Of a DNA stretch of 59,778 bases, positions 35,338-42,933 are shown piece after piece (the stretch's first letter is position 1; every line of letters starts with the position of its first letter). The DNA comes from Nitrospinota bacterium (lineage in GTDB: Bacteria > Nitrospinota_A > UBA7883 > JACRLM01): the NCBI GenBank assembly GCA_016235255.1, contig JACRLM010000079.1:1-59778 (forward strand). The letters run 5' to 3'. Below the pieces are notes generated by a model that worked only from the letters and a program-made list of their open reading frames with translations, was not told the origin of the DNA and ran no database searches. Both the position numbers and the translations under genes were made by a program.

Positions 35338-36819
35338 TTATTTCTCCACCGAGTAGTTCGGCGATTCTTTCGTTATCTGCACGTCGTGCACATGGCTTTC
35401 CTTCAGCCCCGACGCGGTGATCTGGATGAACCGTCCCTTCTCCCGCAGCGCCTTTATGTTCTTCGCCCCGCAATATCCCATGCCGGAGCGCAGCCCGCCG
35501 ATGAGCTGATGCACCACGAAAGAAAGCTCCCCCTTGTATGGCACGCGCCCTTCCACCCCTTCGGGGACGAGCTTCACGCCCCCCGCTCGCTTGTCCTGGA
35601 AATACCTGTCCGCGCTCCCTTCGGTCATCGCGCCGATGCTTCCCATCCCGCGATACTCTTTGTACGCCCGCCCCTGGAAAAGTATCTTCTCCCCCGGCGC
35701 TTCCTCCACCCCGGCGAAAAGCGACCCTATCATCACGCAGTCCGCCCCGGCGGCGATGGCCTTCACGATGTCACCGGAATGTTTTATCCCGCCGTCGGCG
35801 ATAACGGGCGTTCCGGTCTTGGCCGCTTCCCGCGCGCAATCGTTCACCGCCGTGATCTGCGGCACGCCAACCCCGGCCACGATGCGCGTGGTGCATATGG
35901 ACCCCGGCCCGATGCCCACTTTCACAGCGTCCGCCCCCGCTTTCACAAGATCGCGCACCGCCTCCGCCGTGGCCACGTTGCCGGCCACGATCTGCAGTTT
36001 GGGCCACTTTTTCCTTATGGCCTTCACGGAGTTGAGCACCGATTTGGAGTGCCCGTGCGCCGTGTCTATCACCACTATGTCCAGCCCCACGCTGGCAAGC
36101 TCGGCCACCCGCTCCATCTTGTCCGCCCCGGCGCCCACTGCCCCGCCCACGCGAAGCCTCCCATGGTCGTCCTTGGCGGCGTTGGGATACTGTATGGACT
36201 TCTCGATGTCCTTGATGGTGATAAGCCCGGCCAGATGCCCTTTCTTGTCCACCACCAGCAGCTTTTCGATCCTGTTCTTGTGCAGGATAGTCTTCGCCTG
36301 CTCGAGCGTGGCGCCAACGGGGACGGTGACCAGCTTTTCCTTGGTCATAAGCTCCCCCACGGGCTTTTCCATGTCGGTCTCAAACCGCATGTCCCTGTTG
36401 GACAATATGCCCACAAGCCTGGCGCCGTCGGTGACGGGGAATCCGGAGAATCCGTATTTTTCCACAAGCTTGAAGGCCTCGCCCACCCGCTGGCCCGGCT
36501 GGAGCGTGATGGGATCGGTTATCATCCCCGTCACGTGGCGCTTCACCTTGTCCACCTCCTTGCGCTGCTTTTCTATGGGAATGTTTTTATGGACAAAGCC
36601 GACCCCCCCCTCCAGCGCCAGGGCTATTGCCAGCCGCGCCTCGGTTACGGTGTCCATCGGGGCGGACACAAGGGGGATGTTAAGGGTGATTTTTTTCGTA
36701 AGCCGGGCGCCGGTCTGCACCTGCATGGGGAGCACGTCCGAATAGTTCGGGGCCAGCAGCACATCGTCAAAAGTCAGAGCCAGGCGGGTTTCCTTGAATT
36801 TGGCTGTCATTTGCGTCAT
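35338..36819 (-). CDS. guaB: IMP dehydrogenase
   Basis: It oxidises IMP to XMP with NAD+, the step before GuaA. The 493 residues form the TIM barrel interrupted by two CBS domains (about 95-215), with the catalytic Cys in GPGSICTTRIVAGVGVP (about residue 308) and the flap MGSIGAM. It normally sits directly before guaA; here about 1.15 kb with two toxin-antitoxin modules separates them. It has a sigma-70-type promoter at 36856-36884. Confidence 0.97.
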   Translation of the reverse strand: MTQMTAKFKETRLALTFDDVLLAPNYSDVLPMQVQTGARLTKKITLNIPLVSAPMDTVTEARLAIALALEGGVGFVHKNIPIEKQRKEVDKVKRHVTGMITDPITLQPGQRVGEAFKLVEKYGFSGFPVTDGARLVGILSNRDMRFETDMEKPVGELMTKEKLVTVPVGATLEQAKTILHKNRIEKLLVVDKKGHLAGLITIKDIEKSIQYPNAAKDDHGRLRVGGAVGAGADKMERVAELASVGLDIVVIDTAHGHSKSVLNSVKAIRKKWPKLQIVAGNVATAEAVRDLVKAGADAVKVGIGPGSICTTRIVAGVGVPQITAVNDCAREAAKTGTPVIADGGIKHSGDIVKAIAAGADCVMIGSLFAGVEEAPGEKILFQGRAYKEYRGMGSIGAMTEGSADRYFQDKRAGGVKLVPEGVEGRVPYKGELSFVVHQLIGGLRSGMGYCGAKNIKALREKGRFIQITASGLKESHVHDVQITKESPNYSVEK

Positions 36820-37137
36820 TCCTCAGCTTTTATGGCCTTTTCGCGTGAAACATTATTTATAAAGAAACCCGGCCCCGCGCGCAAGATAAAAACCTGTTTT
36901 TAAGGGGGTGATAATAGCGGAGCAAATCCACCTCTGGCCATTCGTCCATGGTTTTGAGGACGCCAGTGGACAACCGTCCATGAATTCCGCGACACTTTAC
37001 AAGCCGAAAACATCCTCCCGGTAAAAGCGGCCTTCGGAACATGCTGTATTCCCGCGCAATGTGCGCGCCTTGAGTGCATGGCACGGTCTATGCCTGTTGA
37101 TATGGTCATGGATATGGACAATATGGAGGACTGGAAA
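36820..37137. other. 318-base divergent intergenic region (guaB / lipoprotein gene)
   Basis: It holds the guaB promoter at its left end. The right part (36950-37137) includes in-frame codons upstream of the lipoprotein start but no second recognisable promoter, repeat or RNA gene. Nothing else was seen. Confidence 0.5.
36856..36884 (-). promoter_or_regulatory. guaB promoter
   Basis: On the minus strand, TTGCGC (36879-36884), a 17-base spacer and TATAAA (36856-36861) lie about 40 bases before the guaB start. The -10 sits in an AT-rich stretch after a GC-rich discriminator-like spacer. This is probably the main promoter for the whole guaB-toxin-guaA row. Confidence 0.5.
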
Positions 37138-37983
37138 ATGAAAGCCATGGACAAACTGGGCCGCCTGCTGGCCGTTGCGGCCGTATTCGCGCTGGCGTCG
37201 TGCGGCTCCGGGGGCGGGGCGGCGGGCTCCGCGCAAAGCAACAGCGTCTCAGGTTCGGTGATGCTCGATTCCGCCCCGTCGGCAAGGGCCCGGGCCTCAT
37301 TCTCTCCATCGTCCATGGCGCTCACCGCGTTTGACGGTTCGGTGATCCAGCTTTTGGACAGTTCCGGCGCGATGGTGGCCCAGACCACGGCGGACGCCTC
37401 CGGCCAGTTCACATTTCTTGATGTGCCGCAGGGGTCATACACCATAAACGTGGTTGATTCGGCCAGCGGCGCGGTTGTCACCAGCGTGAACGTGGCCCTT
37501 ATAGAGGGGGACAACGCCTTTATCGAGGGGGTGATAAGCCAGGACGTGGCTTCCTGGACCGTGACATACAGCGCAGGGGACGAATCGCTCCAGAACGACG
37601 CCCAGATGCAGATAGCCCAGAACATGGCGGACGCCTCCGGCCAGTCCCTATCCGCCGTCGTCGCCATGCGCGAACAGGGAATGGGGTGGGGTGACATAGC
37701 CAACCAGTTAGGGGTGAATCCGGGCCAGTTGGGGCTTGGCGAGGGGCACGACGACGACCTGGACGATGAAAAGACCACTTCGTCGAACTTCGGATCATCC
37801 GGCGCGAACGCGGCGGCGGGACAGGGGGCCAACAGCGGCTCCTCCATGGGGATGGACGATGACAGCGACGGCGACAGCGGCCAGGATGACGACGATTCTG
37901 ACGATAGCGGCGGCAGCGATGATGACAGCCATGGCGGGAACGGGAATGGGAACGGGAACGGCGGCCACGGTTCGGGCAACTGA
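37138..37983 (+). CDS. Lipoprotein with Asp-rich, Gly/Asn-repeat tail
   Basis: ATG 37138 (GGAGG 8 bases before) gives a 281-residue product with a lipoprotein signal: basic start, hydrophobic run and lipobox ALAS-C at Cys22. Next comes a beta-sandwich-like domain (about 40-140: VSGSVMLD...GSYTINVVDSASGAVV) resembling carboxypeptidase-regulatory or Ig-like folds. Then come a helical part and a C-terminal tail very rich in Asp/Ser followed by a GNGNGNGG repeat. The acidic tail may bind calcium or other cations. It is anchored to the outer or inner membrane. It is followed by a strong terminator and is transcribed alone. Function unknown. Confidence 0.8.
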   Translation: MKAMDKLGRLLAVAAVFALASCGSGGGAAGSAQSNSVSGSVMLDSAPSARARASFSPSSMALTAFDGSVIQLLDSSGAMVAQTTADASGQFTFLDVPQGSYTINVVDSASGAVVTSVNVALIEGDNAFIEGVISQDVASWTVTYSAGDESLQNDAQMQIAQNMADASGQSLSAVVAMREQGMGWGDIANQLGVNPGQLGLGEGHDDDLDDEKTTSSNFGSSGANAAAGQGANSGSSMGMDDDSDGDSGQDDDDSDDSGGSDDDSHGGNGNGNGNGGHGSGN

Positions 37984-37998
37984 CCGGTTCTTTTCAGC

Positions 37999-38025
37999 GG
38001 GGCAGGGGTCAAACCTGCCCCTTTT
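37999..38025 (+). terminator. Rho-independent terminator of the lipoprotein gene
   Basis: GGGGCAGG (37999-38006) and CCTGCCCC (38014-38021) form an 8-bp GC stem with a 7-base loop, followed at once by TTTT. It starts 16 bases after the stop codon. Confidence 0.8.
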
Positions 38026-38073
38026 ATACCGTCCCTGGCATCCCGGAAGCCCAAATGCTACTTGGAATCAGTG

Positions 38074-38131
38074 TGTAGGGGCGCCGCTTGCCGCGCCCTC
38101 TTTATTGGGCAGGGCAAGCCCTGCCCCTACA
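38074..38131. repeat. Two-hairpin repeat bounded by TGTAGGGGC / GCCCCTACA
   Basis: The outer 9-base ends are perfect inverted repeats. Inside are a GGGCGC/GCGCCC hairpin and a perfect 9-bp hairpin GGGCAGGGC/GCCCTGCCC (38107-38126, 2-base loop). The GCCCCTAC end also bounds hairpins near 1475 and 2160, so this is a dispersed intergenic family. Confidence 0.75.
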
Positions 38132-38163
38132 AAAGCCCTGACCCCGGTTCCTTGCCATAGTCT

Positions 38164-38225
38164 TTAAGAATCCGTGGTCAGCGACCACGGGGAAGCGCTA
38201 ATGGAGGCGACCACGGGGAAGCGAG
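38164..38225. repeat. CCGTGGTC-palindrome block (distant copy of the 1021 repeat)
   Basis: GAATCCGTGGTCAGCGACCACGG, one base different from the block at 1021-1055 (halves CCGTGGTC/GACCACGG), is followed by GGAAGCG. A second shortened copy GCGACCACGGGGAAGCG follows within 40 bases. It shows the family is dispersed and itself expands by local duplication. Confidence 0.8.
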
Positions 38226-38301
38226 GAGGGATTTTCAAAACAAGGGAATCCGGGGTGAATAACCCACTGGACAGCGCGAAAAATAAATAACCAGAATAAA
38301 A

Positions 38302-38352
38302 AGATGCTTCGCTTTGCTCCGAATGACAGCCCAAAACAAACTGACGCATTAC
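38302..38352. repeat. Half copy of the 121-bp inverted-repeat element
   Basis: Read on the minus strand it begins GTAATGCGTCAGTTTG and continues with TGTCATTCGGAGC and AAGCGAAGCATCT, matching the left arm of the element at 25181. The right arm is not present. Confidence 0.7.
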
Positions 38353-38448
38353 CTGCCCCAAAATGCTCTTTACACCTTTTGCGTGATATTATAGGATTAT
38401 CAATCAACGTGAAAACAGAAAGAGTAAGGAAAAGAGGTTAAGACGAAT

Positions 38449-38718
38449 ATGGCCCTGATCAAGGAGCGGAAGACCGACATCATCGGCAAATACCGCCTAA
38501 GCGACAACGACACGGGTTCCGCCGAAGTGCAGATTGCCCTCCTCTCGGAGAGGATCAACGGGCTGACGGAACATTTCAAGACCCACAAGAAGGATCATCA
38601 CTCCCGCCAGGGTTTGCTCAAGATGGTCAGCCGGCGGCGCCGCCTGCTCGATTACATCAAAAAGCACAAGTTCGACAAGTACAAGTCGATAATCGAGTCG
38701 TTGGGCATCCGCCGCTAG
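38449..38718 (+). CDS. rpsO: 30S ribosomal protein S15
   Basis: This is a primary 16S rRNA-binding protein, 89 residues. The sequence is canonical throughout: [50 protein letters not shown] includes the rRNA-binding HKKDHHSR and the basic RRRRLLDY segment. The start ATG follows AAGAGG. It leads the conserved rpsO-pnp-M16 protease cluster. A GC-rich hairpin just after the stop may be a processing site. Confidence 0.98.
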   Translation: MALIKERKTDIIGKYRLSDNDTGSAEVQIALLSERINGLTEHFKTHKKDHHSRQGLLKMVSRRRRLLDYIKKHKFDKYKSIIESLGIRR

Positions 38719-38847
38719 GGAACGGCGCGCCGGCGGGGCGCCCGGGATTTACGGCGGATTGCGGAAGAACGCCAAAACTCCGTTTCCGCGCGTCAAGGCG
38801 CCGGGTTCCCCTACACACACACTAAAGAAGATAGGAAAAACAGGAAA

Positions 38848-41094
38848 ATGCAAGCTGAAAGACTGGAAATGCAGATAGGGGGCAAGACCCTCTTTATAGA
38901 ATCGGGCGTGCTGGCAAAGCAGGCGGCCGGTTCGGTGGTGGTGGGCCTGGAGGAGACGATCATACTGGCGGCGGTGTCCGCCGAGGATTCGCCCCGGGAA
39001 GGGCTGGGGGATTTTCTCCCGCTCACCGTTGATTACAGGGACAGGATATCCGCGGCCGGGAGGATACCCGGCGGCTTTTTCAAGCGTGAGGCCCGCCCGG
39101 CGGACAGGGAAACGTTGACCTCCCGCCTGATAGACAGGTCCATCCGCCCCATGTTCGCCGAAGGGTACGCCAACGAGACCCAGATAATAATCCACCCCCT
39201 CTCCTTCGACTATGAGAACGAGACCGACGTGCTGGCGCTCACCGGCGCCTCGGCGGCCCTCATGGTGTCGCACCTGCCGTTCTTCGCGCCGATTTCCGGC
39301 GTGCGGGTGGGCAGGGTGAACGGGGAGATGATACTCAACCCCACCATAAAGCAGATGGCCGAGAGCGACATGAACATCGTGGTGGCCGGCACCGAGGAAT
39401 CGCTGGCGATGGTTGAAGGCGGCGGCAAGGAGATATCCGAGGAGGACCTGGTGGCGGCGCTGGAATTCGCCCACGAGGCCATCAAGAAGATATGCGCGCT
39501 GCAAAAAGAGCTGGCCGCAAAGCTTGGCAAACCGAAAATGACCGTCACCCCGGTTGACAAGAGCGCGGACGTGAACCTTGTGGCCCAGAAAGTTGGCGAC
39601 AGGTTCAGGGCCGCTGCCCTCACCAAAGGGAAGGCCGAGCGCAAAGAGGCGATAAAGGCCCTTCGCAAGATCGTGATCGCGGAGATAATGGCCGGCGCGG
39701 CGGACGAAGATCGCGAGGCTGCGTTAAAGGACGCTTTCGAGGTGGCGCAGAAAAATTATGTGCGCCACCTGATCGTCAGTGAAGGCATCCGCGCCGACGG
39801 CAGGGGCCTTGCCGAGATACGGCAGATCACCCCGGCGGTGGACGCGCTTCCCCGCACCCACGGTTCCGCCCTGTTCACCCGCGGGGAGACCCAGGCGCTG
39901 GTGACCACCACCCTTGGCACCGGACAGGACGAGCTTATGCAGGAGCGGCTGGAGGGCAAAATCACCCGCAGGTTCATGCTCCATTACAACTTCCCCCCCT
40001 TCTGCGTGGGCGAAGTGAAAAGGATCACCGGCCCCGGCCGGCGCGAGATCGGGCACGGCGCCCTGGCCGAGCGGGCCATCGAGCCTGTGATACCCACCAA
40101 GGAGGCATTCCCGTACACCATCCGCGTGGTCTCTGAAATACTCGAGTCCAACGGTTCTTCTTCCATGGCCTCCGTGTGCGGCGCTTCGCTCTCCCTTATG
40201 GACGCGGGGGTGCCGATAAAGGCTGCCGTGGCCGGCGTGGCCATGGGGCTTGTGCAGGAAGGGGAGAAGATCGCCATACTGTCCGACATCCTTGGTCTTG
40301 AAGACGCCCTTGGTGACATGGACTTCAAGGTGGCCGGAACGCGGCAGGGGATCACCGCCGTGCAGATGGACATCAAGATCGAAGGCGGGCTCACCGTGGA
40401 CCTTCTCACCCGGGCGCTGGCCCAGGCGAAGGAAGGGCGGATGCACGTGCTCGGCAAGATGGACGAGGCGATCACGGGCCCCAGGGAGGATCTGAACAAG
40501 AACGCCCCGCGCATCCACACCATCAAGATCAATCCGTCCAAGGTCGGCGCGCTTATCGGGCCCGGCGGCAAGGTCATCCGCGGCATAGTGGCGGAAACAG
40601 GCTGTCAGATAGACATCGAGGACGACGGCACGGTGCTGGTGGCGTCCTCCAACAAGACGCAGATGCAGGCGGCGGTGCAGCTTATCACCTCCATCGTGCA
40701 GGAAGCGGAAGTGGGCAAGGTGTACGTGGGCACGGTCAAGAGGATCGTGGACTTCGGCGCTTTCATAGAGATATTCCCCGGCTGCGAGGGGCTTTGCCAT
40801 ATCAGTGAAATGGCGCACCACAGGGTCGGCTCCGTCCACGACATAATGTCGGAAGGGGACGAGGTGCTGGTAAAGTGCATCGGCATGGAGCCTTCCACCG
40901 GGAAGATACGCCTGTCGCGCAAGGAGGCCATGGCCCCCGGTGAAGGCGGCGGTGAAGGTGGAGAAGGTGGCGATGAAAGGCCCCCGAGGCGCGAAGGGGG
41001 CGGCGGCGGCGGCGAACATCACAGGCGCTCCGGCGGAGGAAGGGACAGGGAACCCAGGTTTGGCGGGCGGGGTGATAGAGACAACCGCCGTTAA
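38848..41094 (+). CDS. pnp: Polyribonucleotide nucleotidyltransferase
   Basis: This phosphorolytic 3'-5' exoribonuclease works in mRNA decay. The 748 residues hold two RNase PH domains, with the catalytic segment including SSMASVCGASLSLMDAGV, then KH (KVGALIGPGGKVIRGI) and S1 (VGKVYVGTVKRIVDFGAFIEIFPG) RNA-binding domains, and a Gly/Arg/Glu-rich tail. The tail is longer than in E. coli and rich in GGGEGG/RRGGG-type repeats, which may bind RNA or degradosome partners. ATG 38848 comes after AGGAAAA. It overlaps the protease gene by 23 bases. Confidence 0.98.
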   Translation: MQAERLEMQIGGKTLFIESGVLAKQAAGSVVVGLEETIILAAVSAEDSPREGLGDFLPLTVDYRDRISAAGRIPGGFFKREARPADRETLTSRLIDRSIRPMFAEGYANETQIIIHPLSFDYENETDVLALTGASAALMVSHLPFFAPISGVRVGRVNGEMILNPTIKQMAESDMNIVVAGTEESLAMVEGGGKEISEEDLVAALEFAHEAIKKICALQKELAAKLGKPKMTVTPVDKSADVNLVAQKVGDRFRAAALTKGKAERKEAIKALRKIVIAEIMAGAADEDREAALKDAFEVAQKNYVRHLIVSEGIRADGRGLAEIRQITPAVDALPRTHGSALFTRGETQALVTTTLGTGQDELMQERLEGKITRRFMLHYNFPPFCVGEVKRITGPGRREIGHGALAERAIEPVIPTKEAFPYTIRVVSEILESNGSSSMASVCGASLSLMDAGVPIKAAVAGVAMGLVQEGEKIAILSDILGLEDALGDMDFKVAGTRQGITAVQMDIKIEGGLTVDLLTRALAQAKEGRMHVLGKMDEAITGPREDLNKNAPRIHTIKINPSKVGALIGPGGKVIRGIVAETGCQIDIEDDGTVLVASSNKTQMQAAVQLITSIVQEAEVGKVYVGTVKRIVDFGAFIEIFPGCEGLCHISEMAHHRVGSVHDIMSEGDEVLVKCIGMEPSTGKIRLSRKEAMAPGEGGGEGGEGGDERPPRREGGGGGGEHHRRSGGGRDREPRFGGRGDRDNRR

Positions 41095-42319
41095 CGGCAT
41101 CCCGGTAATACTCGAAACTCTTCCGTTTTTCAGGTCCGTGGCTTTCGGCGTTTGGGTGAACGCCGGAAGCCGGGACGAAACGGAGGAGAAATCGGGCCTA
41201 TTCCATTTCCTTGAGCACATGGTGTTCAAGGGCACATCCAGAAGGGACCCGCTGGCCATCAGCGTGGAGACCGATGAACTTGGCGGCCAGCTGGACGCCT
41301 TCACATCCCGCGAAGTCACCTGCTACTCCTCCCATGTGGTCGCCGAAAGGCTGGAACAGGCGTTTGACCTGGTCACCGACATCATGATGAACTCCGTGTT
41401 CCCCCCGGCCGAGCTGGAGAGGGAGCGCCAGGTGATCATCGAGGAGATCCGGATGGGGGAGGACAACCCCGCCGAGTATATATACGACAAAATGTACCCC
41501 CTCCGATGGCCCGGCCATCCGCTCGGCAGGCTCATCACAGGATCGGTGGAGACCGTGGCCGCCTTGAACAGGGACGACTTTATAACCGCCCGGGACAAGT
41601 TCTACCGCCCGCCAAGGCTGCTTGTCACCGCCTGCGGCGCGGTGGACATGAAAACGTTGAAGGAGCTTGTGGCGCGCCATTTCGGCGGCCTTCAGGCCGA
41701 ACCGGGCGAAAGACAAATGGACACTCCCAGGATCAGCCGGGCCTCATATATCATGCGCAAAAAGCTGGAGCAGGCGCACATCCTGCTGGCGGCTCCGGGG
41801 CTTCCAACGGACAGCCGCCGCAGGCCGGCCCTTTCCATATTGAACACGGCGTTGGGGGGAGGAGTGTCGTCCCGGCTGTTCCAGAAAGTGCGGGAGGAAC
41901 TGGGGCTGGCGTATTCCATAAACAGTTTTTACGAGCAGTTCGCCGACGCGGGGCTTTTCGGCGTGTACGCCGCCTGTTCGCCGGAAATGCTGCCCAAACT
42001 ATGGGACGCGGTTCGCGGCGAGATGGAAAGGGCCTCGGCCCATCCACCCACGGCCGAGGAGATAAGAAGGGCGAAGAACCTTAGCGCCGGGGCGCTTAAA
42101 ATGTCGTTTGAATCGGTCAATTCCCGTATGTTCCAGATGGCCTACCAGTGGCTTTATTACGGCAAGGCTCTGGCGCCCGACGAGATGCTGGCGGAAATAG
42201 AAGGCGTTACGCTCGATGAAGTAAGGGAGCTTGCCGGGGAGTTGCTGGCTGGGAGGGAGTTTACGGTTATAGCGTTAGGGCCTATACACAGACGGCAGGA
42301 AAAGCTGTTCGAGATTTAG
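41072..42319 (+). CDS. M16-family zinc protease (PqqL/YmxG-like)
   Basis: The processing-peptidase relative has 415 residues from GTG 41072. The inverted zinc motif HFLEH is present with the downstream Glu in EERQ...EEIRMGED, and the second M16 domain contains GGGVSSRLFQKVREE. It normally follows pnp in many bacteria and lacks a signal peptide. The frame opens earlier, at 40940, but those codons overlap the low-complexity pnp tail and do not look like family sequence, so GTG 41072 is chosen. Confidence 0.9.
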   Translation: MIETTAVNGIPVILETLPFFRSVAFGVWVNAGSRDETEEKSGLFHFLEHMVFKGTSRRDPLAISVETDELGGQLDAFTSREVTCYSSHVVAERLEQAFDLVTDIMMNSVFPPAELERERQVIIEEIRMGEDNPAEYIYDKMYPLRWPGHPLGRLITGSVETVAALNRDDFITARDKFYRPPRLLVTACGAVDMKTLKELVARHFGGLQAEPGERQMDTPRISRASYIMRKKLEQAHILLAAPGLPTDSRRRPALSILNTALGGGVSSRLFQKVREELGLAYSINSFYEQFADAGLFGVYAACSPEMLPKLWDAVRGEMERASAHPPTAEEIRRAKNLSAGALKMSFESVNSRMFQMAYQWLYYGKALAPDEMLAEIEGVTLDEVRELAGELLAGREFTVIALGPIHRRQEKLFEI

Positions 42320-42360
42320 GTTCCGGCGCGGTAATACTTGCCAAATCCTTGGATCTCAAA

Positions 42361-42687
42361 CTACTTTCCCTGCTTGACCATGTCCGCCACTATCTTGCCG
42401 GCGATCTTTTCCGAGTCCACGTGGTATTCGCCTTTGGAAATCTTTTCCTTGATGGCGTCCACCTTCTCCTTGCGCACGTCCGGCGTGTTCTTCACGGCGG
42501 TGTTGGCCTTGGCCACTTCCTTGGCGAATCCGGACACGGCCACATTGGTGGCGGTGCTGCTGGACTTGCCAGCTTCGGCGGCGGGAGCGTCGCTCCTGGC
42601 GGCTTTCACGGCGGCGGCCTGGTCCCGCTTTTTTAAATCATCCACCCTGGCCTGGTTATAGTTCGGATCGGCTCCAAAAACCTTCAC
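42361..42687 (-). CDS. flgM: Anti-sigma-28 factor FlgM
   Basis: The 108-residue protein holds FliA (sigma-28) inactive until the flagellar hook is finished, then is exported. The C-terminal sigma-binding part RKEKVDAIKEKISKGEYHVDSEKIA, with VADMVKQ, is the family signature; the N-terminus is disordered and Ala/Lys-rich. The start is GTG 42687 with a GGAGG leader. No flagellar genes are adjacent, but a sigma-28-like site lies upstream, as expected for an autoregulated flgM. Confidence 0.9.
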   Translation of the reverse strand: MKVFGADPNYNQARVDDLKKRDQAAAVKAARSDAPAAEAGKSSSTATNVAVSGFAKEVAKANTAVKNTPDVRKEKVDAIKEKISKGEYHVDSEKIAGKIVADMVKQGK

Positions 42688-42768
42688 TTTAAATCACCTC
42701 CCTCCAATTTTAAGGGCCATCTTCCAAAAATGAAGCCCTGAAACTTCATCTCATTCATTCCTGTTATC

Positions 42769-42796
42769 TTATCGGACATTCGCGGAACGAACTTTA
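42769..42796 (-). promoter_or_regulatory. Sigma-28 (FliA)-type promoter of flgM
   Basis: On the minus strand, TAAAGTTC (42789-42796), a 12-base spacer and TCCGATAA (42769-42776) match the flagellar consensus TAAAGTTT-N11-GCCGATAA with one extra spacer base and two mismatches. The predicted transcript starts about 75 bases before the flgM start. Self-control by FliA and FlgM is known in other bacteria. Confidence 0.65.
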
Positions 42797-42933
42797 AATT
42801 ATTTACCAAAATAAAGCCAGTAATATCAACAAGATAACAAAAATGAGCAAAATAATTTTAGTCAAAATAACGAATCTCGGCCGCACTCTCCGTTAATAAA
42901 GCAATTAACGGGCCATGCTTCCGGGAGCGAGCT

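Larger units (their letters stand above)
37984..38448. other. 465-base gene-free region: terminator plus three repeat types
   Basis: After the lipoprotein terminator the region holds, in order, a two-hairpin repeat (38074-38131), a double copy of the CCGTGGTC palindrome block (38164-38225), a half inverted-repeat element (38302-38352), and then an AT-rich stretch with a TATTAT -10-like box at about 38388 in front of rpsO. No gene is seen. Confidence 0.7.
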
